Assembly: GCA_905215065.1 (NCBI GenBank)
Contig: CAJMOF010000003.1
Coordinates: 62,001-126,000 of the forward strand
Direction: 5' to 3'
Source of the DNA: an uncultured bacterium
Lineage (GTDB): Bacteria > Actinomycetota > Coriobacteriia > Coriobacteriales > Coriobacteriaceae
Length of the DNA: 64,000 nucleotides
The notes beneath the pieces were generated by a model that was not told where the DNA came from, did no database searches, and worked only from the letters and a program-made list of their open reading frames with translations. The number at the start of each line of letters is the position of its first letter. Within the stretch, counting starts at the first letter, position 1. This document shows, one piece after another, positions 39,944 through 49,639 of the stretch. Position numbers and translations under genes: made by a program.

Positions 39944-41323
39944 ATGAACACCGAGGAAATCGCGCGCATTGTCGGCGAACAGCGCGCCTACTTTAAGACG
40001 CGCGCCACGTTTGATGTCGATGCTCGACGTCGCGCCCTCGTGCGCCTGCGCGAGGCGGTGCGGGCACACGAGACCGATATTGCCCATGCGCTCAAGACCG
40101 ATTTGGGAAAGTCGCATGACGAGGCCTATATGTGTGAGATCGGCACCTCGCTTTCCGAGATTCGTCATCAGATTGCGCGTGTGGCTCGATGGAGCCGTCC
40201 GCGCCTGCGTCCGTGTGACCTCGCCAACGCCGTGAGTGTGTGCAAAACGCAAGCCGTGCCCTATGGCGTCACGCTCATTATGGCGCCCTGGAACTACCCG
40301 TTTTTGCTAACGCTCGAGCCGCTTGCCGGCGCCCTTGCCGCGGGCAATACCGTGGTCATCAAGCCGAGTGCCTATGCTCCGGCATCGAGCGCGGTGCTCA
40401 GGCAGATTTGCGAGGAAGCATTTGATCCGCGCCTGGTGACGGTCGTCGAAGGCGGGCGTGCCGAGAATGAGGCGCTGCTCGACGAGAGCTGGGACAAGAT
40501 TTTCTTTACCGGTAGCGTTCCGGTCGGCAAGCTCGTCATGGAGCGCGCAAGTAAAAACCTGACGCCCGTGACGCTTGAGCTGGGCGGAAAGAGCCCCTGC
40601 ATTGTGGATGCCACGGCAAACTTAAAAGTCGCGGCACGGCGCATCGCCTTTGGTAAATGGCTCAACGTGGGGCAGACCTGCGTGGCGCCCGACTACCTGC
40701 TGGTCGATACGCGCGTACACGATGAGCTGTTGGGCCTCATCAGGGAGGAGACCCGTCGCATGTTTGGCGAGCATCCGCTCGACAACGAGGATTACGGTCA
40801 TATCGTCAACGCCAAGCATTTTGCGCGCGTGCGCGGACTGATCGATCCCGGTAAGGTCGTGCTTGGAGGCGCCGCGCGCGAGGCTTCTCTCAAGATTGAG
40901 CCGACGATTTTGGACGGCGTGGCGCCCGATGATGCCGTGATGCAGGAGGAGATTTTCGGCCCCATCCTGCCGGTGCTGACGTATGAGAGCTTAGACAGGG
41001 TCGAGACGTTTATTACCGATCGCCCGACGCCGCTGGCCCTGTATATCTTTAGCCAGGACCGCGCGGTTCAGCAGCGCTTTGTGCGTTATGTGCCCTTTGG
41101 CGGCGGCTGCGTCAACGACACGATTATGCACTTGGCTACGAGCCATATGGGCTTTGGTGGCATGGGCGCGAGCGGTATGGGGCAATACCATGGACGCGAG
41201 AGCTTCGATACGTTTAGCCACAAGAAGAGCATCGTGAACAAGGCAACGTGGCTGGACGTGCCATTCCGCTATGCTCCGTATGAAAGCTGGAGGCACAAGT
41301 TCGTGCGCATGTTTGTGCATTAA
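39944..41323 (+). CDS. Aldehyde dehydrogenase (ALDH3-like)
   Basis: A 459-residue NAD(P)-dependent aldehyde dehydrogenase of the class 3 type, shorter than the 490-residue classes 1 and 2. Motifs: LIMAPWNYPFLLT, the ELGGKSPC stretch with the general base Glu, NVGQTCVAPDY with the catalytic Cys, and EIFGPILPV. No membrane anchor visible. The start ATG follows GGAGGGCCC. Operon with the iron alcohol dehydrogenase. Confidence 0.92.
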   Translation: MNTEEIARIVGEQRAYFKTRATFDVDARRRALVRLREAVRAHETDIAHALKTDLGKSHDEAYMCEIGTSLSEIRHQIARVARWSRPRLRPCDLANAVSVCKTQAVPYGVTLIMAPWNYPFLLTLEPLAGALAAGNTVVIKPSAYAPASSAVLRQICEEAFDPRLVTVVEGGRAENEALLDESWDKIFFTGSVPVGKLVMERASKNLTPVTLELGGKSPCIVDATANLKVAARRIAFGKWLNVGQTCVAPDYLLVDTRVHDELLGLIREETRRMFGEHPLDNEDYGHIVNAKHFARVRGLIDPGKVVLGGAAREASLKIEPTILDGVAPDDAVMQEEIFGPILPVLTYESLDRVETFITDRPTPLALYIFSQDRAVQQRFVRYVPFGGGCVNDTIMHLATSHMGFGGMGASGMGQYHGRESFDTFSHKKSIVNKATWLDVPFRYAPYESWRHKFVRMFVH

Positions 41324-41446
41324 AATCAGATGGTGTAGCGACAAACGGTCGAAAAGGCGCGGGTGGGGCGAATTTGTGTCCGCACGGACCCGTAGACTTC
41401 TCAATAAGGTTAAACGCCGGTTTATCCGGCCGTTAGGGGAGTTGCT

Positions 41447-41773
41447 ATGTACGAGCCTTCACGTGTTCTTCTGTCGTTTCACATCGCAGGATTTCAATAT
41501 GCCGACGGCGCTTTGGTCCTAGGCGATCTTAAAGCGGGCGATAAACTGACGCTGTGTGTCGAGCGCGATAATCCTCATGACCCCGAGGCAGTTGCGATCT
41601 ACTATGGCAAGACCAAACTTGGCTACGTTCCAGGAAACGAGGTCGGCCCACTGTCCTTGATGATGTATTACGGCCACGAGGACGTATTTGAGGCCCGTGT
41701 GCAACAGGTTGCCCCCGAGCGCAGCCCGTGGCATCAGGTGCGCGTTGGGCTCTATGTGGTGGATGCTCGCTAG
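41447..41773 (+). CDS. HIRAN-domain protein
   Basis: A 108-residue protein made of little more than one HIRAN domain (hypothetical, replication-fork-associated beta-barrel): FHIAGFQYADG, LCVERDNPHDPEAVAIY, KLGYVPGNE. HIRAN domains bind single-stranded DNA ends and in bacteria often occur alone with unknown function. The start ATG follows GGGGAG. The next gene, a 58-residue acidic-basic peptide, begins 18 bases later, so the two may be co-transcribed. Confidence 0.85.
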   Translation: MYEPSRVLLSFHIAGFQYADGALVLGDLKAGDKLTLCVERDNPHDPEAVAIYYGKTKLGYVPGNEVGPLSLMMYYGHEDVFEARVQQVAPERSPWHQVRVGLYVVDAR

Positions 41774-41791
41774 TCGGCAATGGAGGCTGCC

Positions 41792-41968
41792 ATGTTTGAC
41801 GACGACCTGTTCGATTTGACGGACGATCCGTTTGAGTGGGATATGCTGCTCGATGACGATGAGCTGGAGCAGGATCGCAAAAAGCAAAAGGATAAGAACA
41901 CCCAGGATAAAGGTTCGAATAAAAAGGACAAGCGCCGCCGAGGTCTGTTCGGCGGGCTCTTTGGGTAA
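41792..41968 (+). CDS. Small charged protein, unknown
   Basis: A 58-residue peptide: the first half is acidic (DDDLFDLTDDPFEWD) and the second basic (KKQKDKNTQDKG, RRRGLFGGLFG). The start ATG follows GGAGGCTGCC. No family recognised. It lies between the HIRAN and phosphoesterase genes and could be a modulator of either, or a chance conserved small gene. Confidence 0.5.
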   Translation: MFDDDLFDLTDDPFEWDMLLDDDELEQDRKKQKDKNTQDKGSNKKDKRRRGLFGGLFG

Positions 41969-42034
41969 CTGTCGCATCGCTGCGTCTGTATACTAGGCAC
42001 GTGTTGGACGCGTTGCGAAATGAGGACAGAGACG

Positions 42035-42580
42035 ATGATGTGGTTTACCGCCGACCTGCACCTGGGCGATACGAATATCTTGCACGATATGGATCGGCCG
42101 TTTGATTCGGTCGAGGAGATGAACCGCAAGGTCATCGATGTCATCAACGAGTGCGTGGCTGCGAACGACCTCCTCTATATCCTGGGGGACTTTACGTATC
42201 GATTGCCCATGGCGGAAGCGGTGCGCCTGCGTAAACGAATCGAATGCCAGAACATAACGCTCATCCGTGGCAACCATGACGGTGATTGGGAAGATCCCGA
42301 CGTACCGCAGATTTGGGATGAGGTACGCGATTACCTGGAGATTGCTCCCGGCTATGCCAAGGGCCATCGTCTAGTTATGAGCCATTACCCCATGCTCAGC
42401 TGGAATGGCAAGGCGCGCGGCGCCATCATGCTGCACGGGCATATCCACAGCAGGGGAGACCGCACCAACGCGCGCAACCGCGATCGCGAGCGCCCTATCT
42501 TTCGCTATGATGTCGGTCTCGATGCCAACGACTACAAGCCCGTAAGCCGAGACCAGATCCTAGGCTTTTTTGGACTGTAA
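42035..42580 (+). CDS. Calcineurin-like metallophosphoesterase
   Basis: A 181-residue protein with ADLHLGD, GDFTYR, RGNHDGDW, MSHYPMLSW and HGHIHSRGD, the complete set of dimetal motifs. Proteins of this size (YfcE-like) hydrolyse phosphodiesters. The start ATG follows GAGGACAGAG; the ATG 15 bases upstream and the next ATG are alternatives. Substrate unknown. Just downstream are a CCACCAC/GGCACC-type repeat and a strong terminator. Confidence 0.88.
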   Translation: MMWFTADLHLGDTNILHDMDRPFDSVEEMNRKVIDVINECVAANDLLYILGDFTYRLPMAEAVRLRKRIECQNITLIRGNHDGDWEDPDVPQIWDEVRDYLEIAPGYAKGHRLVMSHYPMLSWNGKARGAIMLHGHIHSRGDRTNARNRDRERPIFRYDVGLDANDYKPVSRDQILGFFGL

Positions 42581-42586
42581 TTCTCG

Positions 42587-42624
42587 AACCACCACAAGAT
42601 GGGCCAGGCACCTTTACCGTGGTT
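42587..42624. repeat. CCACCAC/GGCACC-family repeat, copy 2
   Basis: AACCACCACAAG, then GGCCAGGCACCTTT, then CCGTGGTT. It shares the plan of the repeat at 1365-1401 but its arms have decayed. Confidence 0.5.
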
Positions 42625-42626
42625 CT

Positions 42627-42662
42627 GGCGCCGTTGCCATTATGGCAGCGGCGCCTTTTTTG
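42627..42662 (+). terminator. Terminator after the phosphoesterase gene
   Basis: GGCGCCGTTGCCAT and complement ATGGCAGCGGCGCC, then TTTTTTT. A textbook intrinsic terminator. Confidence 0.88.
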
Positions 42663-42719
42663 TCCGCGCGGCGCGGTAGAGTGTAGACGGTTTAAATTTG
42701 CGTCCATCGAGGAGCTGCC

Positions 42720-44477
42720 ATGAACGAGATCAAGTGCCCGCATTGCGGCGAAGTGTTTAAGGTCGATGCGTCCGGCTATGCGGATATCGTCAAACAGGTG
42801 CGCGATGCCGAGTTCTCGCGCGATCTTGATGAGCGTGTGAAGGCGGTCCAGCGCGAGGGCGAGCAGGCACTGGAGCTTGAGCGCTCGCGCTCGACGGCTG
42901 CTTTGCAAAAGGCAGAGTCTCAGCGCGACGCTCAGCTTGTCGAGCAGAAGAACGCTGCAGCTCAGCAGCTGGCACAAGAGGTTGCCAAGCGCGACGCTGA
43001 GCTTGCCGAGCTGCGCGCCAAGCTCGAAGGCGCTGCCGCAGAGCGCGAGAGTGCAAGTCAGCGCGCGGCGGTTGAGGCCCGTTCCGATGCTCAAAAGGAG
43101 AATGCCGAGCTTCAGCGCGAGATCGATAATTTACGTGCGCAGTTGGAGCGCAAAGATGATGAAGCCAGGCTTGCCGAGGCGGCGGCACGCAATGCTGCTC
43201 AAAACGACCTGTCCGCGCGCGACGCTCAGATTGCCGAGCTGCAGGCCAGGATCGCCGCGGCGGACAAGGCCCAGGAGATGGCGCTTGCCGCCGCCGCGGC
43301 AGAGTCGCAGCGTGAGCTCGATGCCGCTCGCAGCGAGGCCGAGCGCGCGCTTACTGACTATCGCGCGAAGGTGCAAGAGAAGTTTTCCGCCGCAAAGGCT
43401 CAGTCCGAGCAAGAGGCCGAGGGCCTGCGTGCCCAGCTGCGCGAGCAGGAACTGATGGCAAAAATGAACCTGTCAGAGGCGGTCGCCGCGGCGGAGCGAG
43501 AGCGCGACGAGGCGCGTGCGAAACTGACGAGTGAGTTGGCAGTGCGCGATTCGCGCGAGGAGCAGGCCAAGGCGGCGCATGAGCTCGAGCTTGCTCAAGC
43601 CAAGCGCGCGAGCGATGAACTGATCCGCTACAAGGATGAAGAGATTGAGCGCCTTAAGGACATGAAGGTCCGCCTGTCCACCAAGATGGTGGGCGAGTCA
43701 CTCGAGCAGCACTGCGAGACCGAGTTCAATCGCCTGCGCATGACGGCGTTTCCTAACGCGTACTTCGAGAAAGATAACGATGCGTCCGAGGGTACCAAGG
43801 GCGACTTTATCTTCCGCGAGTGCGACGCAAGCGGCAGCGAGATCATTTCGATCATGTTCGAGATGAAAAACGAGAACGACGAGACCGCGACCAAGCATAA
43901 GAACGAGGATTTCTTTAAGAAGCTCGATCACGATCGTCGCCAGAAAGGCTGTGAGTACGCGGTGCTCTGCACGTTGCTCGAGCCCGAGAGCGAGCTTTAT
44001 AACGCAGGAATCGTGGACGTGAGCTATCGCTACGAGAAGATGTACGTGATCCGCCCACAGTTTTTCATTCCCATGATTACGCTGCTGCGCAACGCCGCCA
44101 TGGGTTCGCTTCGCTATAAGCAGGAACTGGCGGAGTACAAACAGCAAAATATCGATGTCACGAACTTCGAAGCCAAGATGGAGAAGTTCAAGAATGATTT
44201 CGGCCGCAACTACGAGATTGCGAGCCGCAAGTTCCAAACAGCAATCGATGAGATCGACAAGACGATTAGCCATCTGCAGAAAACCAAGGAGGCGTTGCTG
44301 TCCTCCGAGAACAACCTGCGCCTAGCCAACAAGAAAGCCGACGATCTTACCATTCGCAAGCTCACGTGGGGCAACAAGACCATGAAGGCGGCGTTTGACG
44401 AGGCGCGCGGGACTGCGTCAGAGACAAACGATGAGCCAGCCGAGGCGGATTCGTATGAGATCGAGGATGCCGAGTAA
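42720..44477 (+). CDS. DUF2130 coiled-coil protein
   Basis: A 585-residue protein. Residues 1-15 hold a CPHCG half zinc finger, residues 30-300 are a long coiled coil rich in Ala, Glu and Arg, and residues 310-520 are the DUF2130 domain, in which [16 protein letters not shown] and a K/D cluster suggest a PD-(D/E)XK fold related to RmuC. The last 60 residues are again charged and acidic. DNA recombination or repair is suspected for the family but not shown. The start ATG follows GAGGAGCTGCC. Monocistronic. Confidence 0.85.
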   Translation: MNEIKCPHCGEVFKVDASGYADIVKQVRDAEFSRDLDERVKAVQREGEQALELERSRSTAALQKAESQRDAQLVEQKNAAAQQLAQEVAKRDAELAELRAKLEGAAAERESASQRAAVEARSDAQKENAELQREIDNLRAQLERKDDEARLAEAAARNAAQNDLSARDAQIAELQARIAAADKAQEMALAAAAAESQRELDAARSEAERALTDYRAKVQEKFSAAKAQSEQEAEGLRAQLREQELMAKMNLSEAVAAAERERDEARAKLTSELAVRDSREEQAKAAHELELAQAKRASDELIRYKDEEIERLKDMKVRLSTKMVGESLEQHCETEFNRLRMTAFPNAYFEKDNDASEGTKGDFIFRECDASGSEIISIMFEMKNENDETATKHKNEDFFKKLDHDRRQKGCEYAVLCTLLEPESELYNAGIVDVSYRYEKMYVIRPQFFIPMITLLRNAAMGSLRYKQELAEYKQQNIDVTNFEAKMEKFKNDFGRNYEIASRKFQTAIDEIDKTISHLQKTKEALLSSENNLRLANKKADDLTIRKLTWGNKTMKAAFDEARGTASETNDEPAEADSYEIEDAE

Positions 44478-44499
44478 GGTATAGCGGATAGTGCAAAAG

Positions 44500-44532
44500 C
44501 GGGGCCGCTGGCGAAATTGCCAACGGCCCCGT
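44500..44532 (+). terminator. Terminator between DUF2130 and helicase genes
   Basis: GGGGCCG and CGGCCCC arms around a GGC/GCC inner stem, followed by GTTTCGTTT. Between converging genes. Confidence 0.65.
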
Positions 44533-44551
44533 TTCGTTTCGGTATGTTCGG

Positions 44552-47233
44552 CTAGTCCTCGAGCAGGTCCTCGATAAAGCCGACACGGTAGTTTTTGAAA
44601 ATGACCTCGCCACCGTCTTGCGTGGCGTCCAGATCGACATCGCCCATGATGCCAAAATCGTGGTCGCCATCCTCGTCGGCAAAGATCTGGTGCACGTGCC
44701 ATACGTGCGCGGTCTTCTCGTCGGACTCATCGATGGAGAACATCGCGGCGCTGCGGGCATCTCCGTCGGTGAGGATTTCCTCGTGCTGCTCATGGTAGGC
44801 ATCGAGCGCCTTTTGCCAGCGAATCTCGCTCATGCCCCAGTCGTCGTCGAGTTCGCCCAGGTCGCGAACGTGCTCGCGGGCGGCAAGGATCACGCGGCGG
44901 AAGAGCGCATTGCGCACCAGCAGCGTGCAGCCGCGGCGGTCCGCCACGACTTCGTCGATGCCTTGCGGCGGCGCGGCGTCGAGCGCGGCCGGGTTGCCAG
45001 CGTTCTCCCACTCGTCTACCAAGCTCGAGTCGACCGAGCGCACCACAAAGCCCAGCCACGAGATAATGTCGCGCAGGCGCTCGTCGCGCTTCTCGATGGG
45101 TACGGTGCGGTCGAGCGAACGGTAAGCCTCTGCCAGGTAGCGCAGCAAAATGCCCTCGGAGCGGGCGATGCCGAGCTTTTGAATGTAGCCCTTAAAATCG
45201 CTCGCGCTTTCCAGCATATCGCGCAGGACGCTCTTGGGAGAGAGCTGGTAGTCGTTTGCCCAGGGTACTTCCTGGCAGTACTTGTCAAAAGCGGCATCGA
45301 GCAGGTCCTCGAGCGGCTTTTCGTACGTGACGTCCTGAATGCGCTCCAGGCGCTCCTCGTATTCGACGCCGTCGGCCTTCATCTCGGCCATGGCGCGGTC
45401 GCGCGCGGCACGCTCCTGGGCGCGGAGCACCTGTTTGGGGTCCTCGAGCGTGGCCTCGACCATACTGATGAGGTCCATGGTATAGGTCTCACTTTCGGGG
45501 TCGAGCAGCTCCAGCGCGGCAAGCAAAAAGGGCGAGAGCGGCTGGTCGAGCGCAAAGTCCTCGGGCAAGTCGACCGTCAGTGCGTAGTCGATGTCCGGCG
45601 CGGCGTCAGCCGGAGCGTCGGGTGCGGGCGGCACCTCGGTGCGCACGACGACGCCGGAGTCGATGAGCGTGGCGAAGATCTCGTCGGCACGAACCTCGAG
45701 CTTCGCCTTTTCCTCGGGCGTTTGCAGGCTTGTCTCGATAAGGTCGTGCACGCGGGCGCGGGCGTCGCCGCCCTGCTCGACCACGCTAATCACCATGGAG
45801 TGTGTGATGCGAAGGCGCGGCTTGAGCGTTTCGGGCTGCGTCTCGATCAGGCGCTCAAAGGTCTGCTTGTTCCAGGTGACAAAGCCCTCGGGGGCCTTCT
45901 TCTTTTTAATCTTGCGGAGCTTCTTGGGGTCGTCGCCCGCCTTGGCCATGAGCTTGGCGTTTTCGATCTCGTGCTCAGGCGCCTCGGCAATTACCATGCC
46001 CTCGGTATCGAAGCCCGAGCGGCCGGCGCGACCGGCAATCTGGTGGAACTCGCGGGCGCGCAGGCGACGCATCTTGTAGCCGTCGAACTTGGTGAGCGCG
46101 GTGAGCACCACGGTGTGGATGGGTACGTTGATGCCGACACCGAGCGTGTCGGTGCCGCAGATGACGGGCAGCAAGCCCTGCTGCGCCAGGCGCTCGACCA
46201 GCAGGCGATAGCGCGGCAACATACCGGCATGGTGCACGCCGACGCCGCATCCGAGCAAGCGCTTAAGAATCTTGCCAAAGGCCGTCGAGAAGCTCGTGCC
46301 CTTGGCTGCCTCCTTGATGGCCTCGCGCTGCTCCTTGCTGGCAATGCCGAAGTTGGCGAGCGACTGTGCCGTCGCAAGTGCGGCATCCTGGCTAAAGTGC
46401 ACGATATAGAGCGGGGCCTCGCCGCGGCGCATCGCGAGCTCGACCGTGCCTTCGAGGGAGGTCGTCACATAGTCGTAGCTCAGCGGAACAGGGCGCGGGG
46501 CATCGACGACTAGGTCGCACGTGGCACCGGTGTGCTCCTCGAGTGAGGCAGCGATGGCGGTGACATTGCCGAGCGTGGCGCTCATGAGCATAAACTGCGT
46601 GTGGGGCAGGGTGAGCAGTGGCACCTGCCAGGCCCAGCCGCGGTCGGGGTCGGCAAAGTAGTGGAACTCGTCCATGGCCACGCAGCCCACGTCGGCGTCC
46701 TCGCCCTCGCGCAGCGCATCGTTGGCAAGGATTTCGGCCGTGCAGCAGATGGCGGGCGCCTTGGTGTTGATATGCGTGTCGCCGGTAATCATGCCTACGT
46801 TATCGCGGCCGAGCACCTGCACCAGGTCGAAAAACTTTTCGCTGACCAGGGCCTTGATGGGGGCCGTGTAATAACAGCGCTTGCCCTGCGCCATGCCCAT
46901 AAAGAGCATGCCCAGCGCGACAAGCGACTTACCCGAGCCGGTCGGCGTGCCTAAGATGACGTGATCGCCGGCGGCCAGGTCCATGAGGGCCTCTTCCTGG
47001 TGGTCCCACAGCTCAATGCCGCGGTCGCTCGTCCATTCAAAGAAGCGTTCGAAGGACTGATCGGGCGTGAGCCACGGCTCGGGCTCGCTGCCGTCCTCGG
47101 GCTCCCACCAGGTGGGGGAGAGCGCGCCGAGCGAGCCGAACTCTGCCTCGGTTCCCGTGCCGCCCGAGAATGAGCTGGCAGCGCCGGCGCCGGAGACGGT
47201 GCTGGCGGCGGTATCTGTCGTGCTTTGCGTCAT
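44552..47233 (-). CDS. Ski2-like DEAD/DEAH-box helicase with DUF3516
   Basis: An 893-residue superfamily 2 helicase. Walker A is GTPTGSGKS at 95-103 and motif II is DEFH (about 178), with SAT, then GTDTLGVGIN and HQIAGRAGRSG of domain 2. The C-terminal 400 residues match DUF3516, found in actinobacterial helicases. The first 50 residues are Ser/Gly-rich and lack structure. RNA processing or repair is proposed for relatives; the substrate is not known. The start ATG follows AGAAAG. Upstream lies copy C of the 120-bp element. Confidence 0.88.
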   Translation of the reverse strand: MTQSTTDTAASTVSGAGAASSFSGGTGTEAEFGSLGALSPTWWEPEDGSEPEPWLTPDQSFERFFEWTSDRGIELWDHQEEALMDLAAGDHVILGTPTGSGKSLVALGMLFMGMAQGKRCYYTAPIKALVSEKFFDLVQVLGRDNVGMITGDTHINTKAPAICCTAEILANDALREGEDADVGCVAMDEFHYFADPDRGWAWQVPLLTLPHTQFMLMSATLGNVTAIAASLEEHTGATCDLVVDAPRPVPLSYDYVTTSLEGTVELAMRRGEAPLYIVHFSQDAALATAQSLANFGIASKEQREAIKEAAKGTSFSTAFGKILKRLLGCGVGVHHAGMLPRYRLLVERLAQQGLLPVICGTDTLGVGINVPIHTVVLTALTKFDGYKMRRLRAREFHQIAGRAGRSGFDTEGMVIAEAPEHEIENAKLMAKAGDDPKKLRKIKKKKAPEGFVTWNKQTFERLIETQPETLKPRLRITHSMVISVVEQGGDARARVHDLIETSLQTPEEKAKLEVRADEIFATLIDSGVVVRTEVPPAPDAPADAAPDIDYALTVDLPEDFALDQPLSPFLLAALELLDPESETYTMDLISMVEATLEDPKQVLRAQERAARDRAMAEMKADGVEYEERLERIQDVTYEKPLEDLLDAAFDKYCQEVPWANDYQLSPKSVLRDMLESASDFKGYIQKLGIARSEGILLRYLAEAYRSLDRTVPIEKRDERLRDIISWLGFVVRSVDSSLVDEWENAGNPAALDAAPPQGIDEVVADRRGCTLLVRNALFRRVILAAREHVRDLGELDDDWGMSEIRWQKALDAYHEQHEEILTDGDARSAAMFSIDESDEKTAHVWHVHQIFADEDGDHDFGIMGDVDLDATQDGGEVIFKNYRVGFIEDLLED

Positions 47234-47541
47234 GTGGTAACTTTCTCTCGCGTTTGTCCGCCATCCATTATGGCGTAGCGTCGCATCGATGCGTTCGCAG
47301 GCAAGAAAATGCAGGAAATGGGCGTTCTGCCAGCCGTTTGGTGCAGTCGCCAGCTAAGTGAGTAGACTTTTTGCGATATCGCGAGCACATGGTTTTTACG
47401 CAAGGGCTCTACCTGCGGTTTTAGTTTTCGCCATACGGGTTGTGCTTGGTTGTTGCCAAAAAGTCTACTCACTTAGGTTTGAGGGCCGTTCGTCGGCACC
47501 TATTTGCGTTTGGTTACCGGCGCAGCGACTGTCAAAAGCCC
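47234..47541. other. Intergenic stretch holding element copy C
   Basis: This 308-base gap between the helicase start and the trmB stop holds the 120-bp element (47355-47475). The rest shows no gene. Confidence 0.7.
47355..47475 (+). repeat. 120-bp stop-ended element, copy C
   Basis: It begins TAAGTGAGTAGACTTTTT and ends AAAAAGTCTACTCACTTA, with CTACCTGCGGTTTT at offset 55. It is not next to a nuclease gene here. Confidence 0.92.
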
Positions 47542-48381
47542 CTAGGACTCCTGCGGCAGGCGCTTCTTGCCCTTGCGGGCGCGGTTCCTAAAATTCTCGA
47601 CGGCCTCTTCCATGCCCAGAGGTACATAGGTGAGCTCATCGAGGTTATCGGGCAGGTAGCAGGCAAGACTTTGTTCCTGCATGCGGCCCGCCGTGAGCAC
47701 ATCGTCACTGGGCCGCGCGCCGGGCGTGGCACAAATGCCGTAGACGACGGCACCCATCTCGCGCGTGCGGCACTCATATTCGGTCTCGGGGTGCTCGGGA
47801 TGGTCACGGCGGACGTCGTCACTTACCCAAAGCGTGTCGTAGCCTGCTGCGGCAAACTGTCCCAGGGCGTAGTCGCGCAATGGCTTGCTGTCGGTGCGCA
47901 GCGTGACGGCGGCACCGGGCGCAAAGAGCGAGCGGTAGAGCATCAGATGATCGACATGGACGAGTCGTTTTTTGGCGTACTTGGCCTTAGGCTGCGGCGT
48001 GGGAAAGTTAATGGTGATGGCATCGAGCTCGCCTGCGGCAAACAGTTGCGGCAGCGATGCGGCGCCTCGGGGCAGGACAAGTGCGTTGGTCAGTTCCTGC
48101 TCGCATATTTTCTGCGCGGCATAGGCAATGCAGATGGGCTCCTGGTCCATGCCGATAAAGAGCGTGTTTGGCTCGTGGGCCGCGCGCTCTACAAGGTACG
48201 TTCCCTTGCCACAACCAAGATCCAGGTGAAGGTGTTCGAAAGGCTTGCTGCCTGCGGGCGCGCAGGCTTCGCGCCAATCTCCGACATAGGCCTCGGGGTT
48301 CGTCTCAATCGCATCGGCGTAGCGCTCCAGGCGCTCCTCGAGTACAAAGTTCTTAGGCGTGCGAACGTGGACGGCTCCCAT
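47542..48381 (-). CDS. trmB: tRNA (guanine-46-N7)-methyltransferase
   Basis: A 279-residue SAM methyltransferase. The SAM-binding motif is LDLGCGKGTYL, followed by GMDQEP, and the signature NFPTPQPKAKYAKKRL is the NFPDPWPKxRHxKRR of TrmB. It makes m7G46 in tRNA. The C-terminus has about 40 extra residues ending KKRLPQES. The start ATG follows AAGGAGCCTC. It is 118 bases after another methyltransferase gene. Confidence 0.92.
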   Translation of the reverse strand: MGAVHVRTPKNFVLEERLERYADAIETNPEAYVGDWREACAPAGSKPFEHLHLDLGCGKGTYLVERAAHEPNTLFIGMDQEPICIAYAAQKICEQELTNALVLPRGAASLPQLFAAGELDAITINFPTPQPKAKYAKKRLVHVDHLMLYRSLFAPGAAVTLRTDSKPLRDYALGQFAAAGYDTLWVSDDVRRDHPEHPETEYECRTREMGAVVYGICATPGARPSDDVLTAGRMQEQSLACYLPDNLDELTYVPLGMEEAVENFRNRARKGKKRLPQES

Positions 48382-48499
48382 GAGGCTCCTTGGTTATAAG
48401 TATGGAACGTATAGCTGCACGCTCCGTCAATGGGTTGAAAAAGGGTGGGCATGGTTTGCCCGAAAGATGCGGTGCGGCTCGGCGGCGAGTCGCCGATAC

Positions 48500-49372
48500 C
48501 TACAGGCGCTTGAGAATCACATAGCGGTTGAGCTCGCCGCTGCGACCGTCGGCATGGAAACGCTCAAGCTCGCGCACGGGGACCTCGCCGCTCTTGTAGA
48601 ACGTACGGACGCCGCGCACCAGGTCGGTGATTTGCTGATCGTCAAAGTGATGACAATAGCGGTAGGCGTGGCGGTCGTTTTGCCAGCCAATGAGGTGGTC
48701 GCCGGCTTCAAACTGCGCGGAATCGTAACCCTCAAACGGCGGGGTGAGCTCGGCGCGGGCTTCGGCTCGAACGGCCTTGCGCGCCATGCGCTCGTCGTTC
48801 ATAAACTCCCAAAAGCTGATGGCGATGATGCCGCCCGGGCACGTCTGGCGTACCAGGGCGTCGAGCACGCGTACGCGGTACTCGCACGACGGCACGTGGT
48901 GCATAAAGCCAAAGCAGACCGAGATGTCGGCGAGCGGGGCATCGAAAAGCACATCGGGCGTCTCGGCGGGGTTGAGCTTCATGAGGGCGTCGAGCACATC
49001 GAGTTCCTGGAAGTGCAGGTTGGGAATGCGCAGGGCGTGGCCGTGGGCGTCTATTGCCAGATCTTGGCACGAGTCGACACCATAGAACTCAAACGGGCAG
49101 CTGGCATCTGCCGAGGGGTTTGCGCCGTCGACGCCCTTGGCGGCAAGTGCCCCGCCGGCGGCAAAGTTCTCGAATCGCATATTGCCGCAGGCAAGGTCGA
49201 AGACGCGGACGGGATGCTCGATCGTGGCCACATCGAGCTGCTCAAGCGCGATGTCCATGGTGCGCACCCAGCCGGGCCACGGGGCTTGGCGCGTATCGGA
49301 AAAGGAAGCGGAGTGCTCGCGATAGAACGTATTGTTGAGCTGGATGAGCGATGATGCGAAATCGCGGTTCAC
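48500..49372 (-). CDS. Class I SAM-dependent methyltransferase
   Basis: A 290-residue Rossmann-fold methyltransferase. VFDLACGNMRFENF is motif I and FYGVDSCQDL motif II; DISVCFGFMHHVP is typical of motif IV. The start is a GTG with GGAGGGAGT about 10 bases upstream; the next upstream in-frame start has no site. The substrate cannot be named: similar proteins act on small molecules or tRNA. It lies upstream of trmB on the same strand. Confidence 0.8.
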   Translation of the reverse strand: MNRDFASSLIQLNNTFYREHSASFSDTRQAPWPGWVRTMDIALEQLDVATIEHPVRVFDLACGNMRFENFAAGGALAAKGVDGANPSADASCPFEFYGVDSCQDLAIDAHGHALRIPNLHFQELDVLDALMKLNPAETPDVLFDAPLADISVCFGFMHHVPSCEYRVRVLDALVRQTCPGGIIAISFWEFMNDERMARKAVRAEARAELTPPFEGYDSAQFEAGDHLIGWQNDRHAYRYCHHFDDQQITDLVRGVRTFYKSGEVPVRELERFHADGRSGELNRYVILKRL

Positions 49373-49639
49373 GGCGCGGAACTCCCTCCGATGGCGGTGC
49401 GGAATAAACAGTACGACCATACTACCGTTAACGCCGCAACGGGGACAACTGAGCCGCGGGTCATTGCTTTGTTTGGACACATTTCCGCAGCTCATATGTG
49501 CCCGCAACCGCCGGTTGTCAAAAATCTCACTAGAATAGGTGGCATGCTTTTGGCGGTGGCGGATAGATTTTTAACTGTGCAAGGCGCCTTAAGAACAAAA
49601 ACGGTCCGGCGGCACGGCTGGCATCACATAGGAGGAACC

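Noticed and set aside
44618..46513. Long open frame (631 codons) on the plus strand inside the helicase gene
   Set aside because: It is antisense to a helicase with intact motifs, has no ribosome site and a shadow-like Val/Gly/Arg-rich composition. High GC content makes long antisense frames common here.
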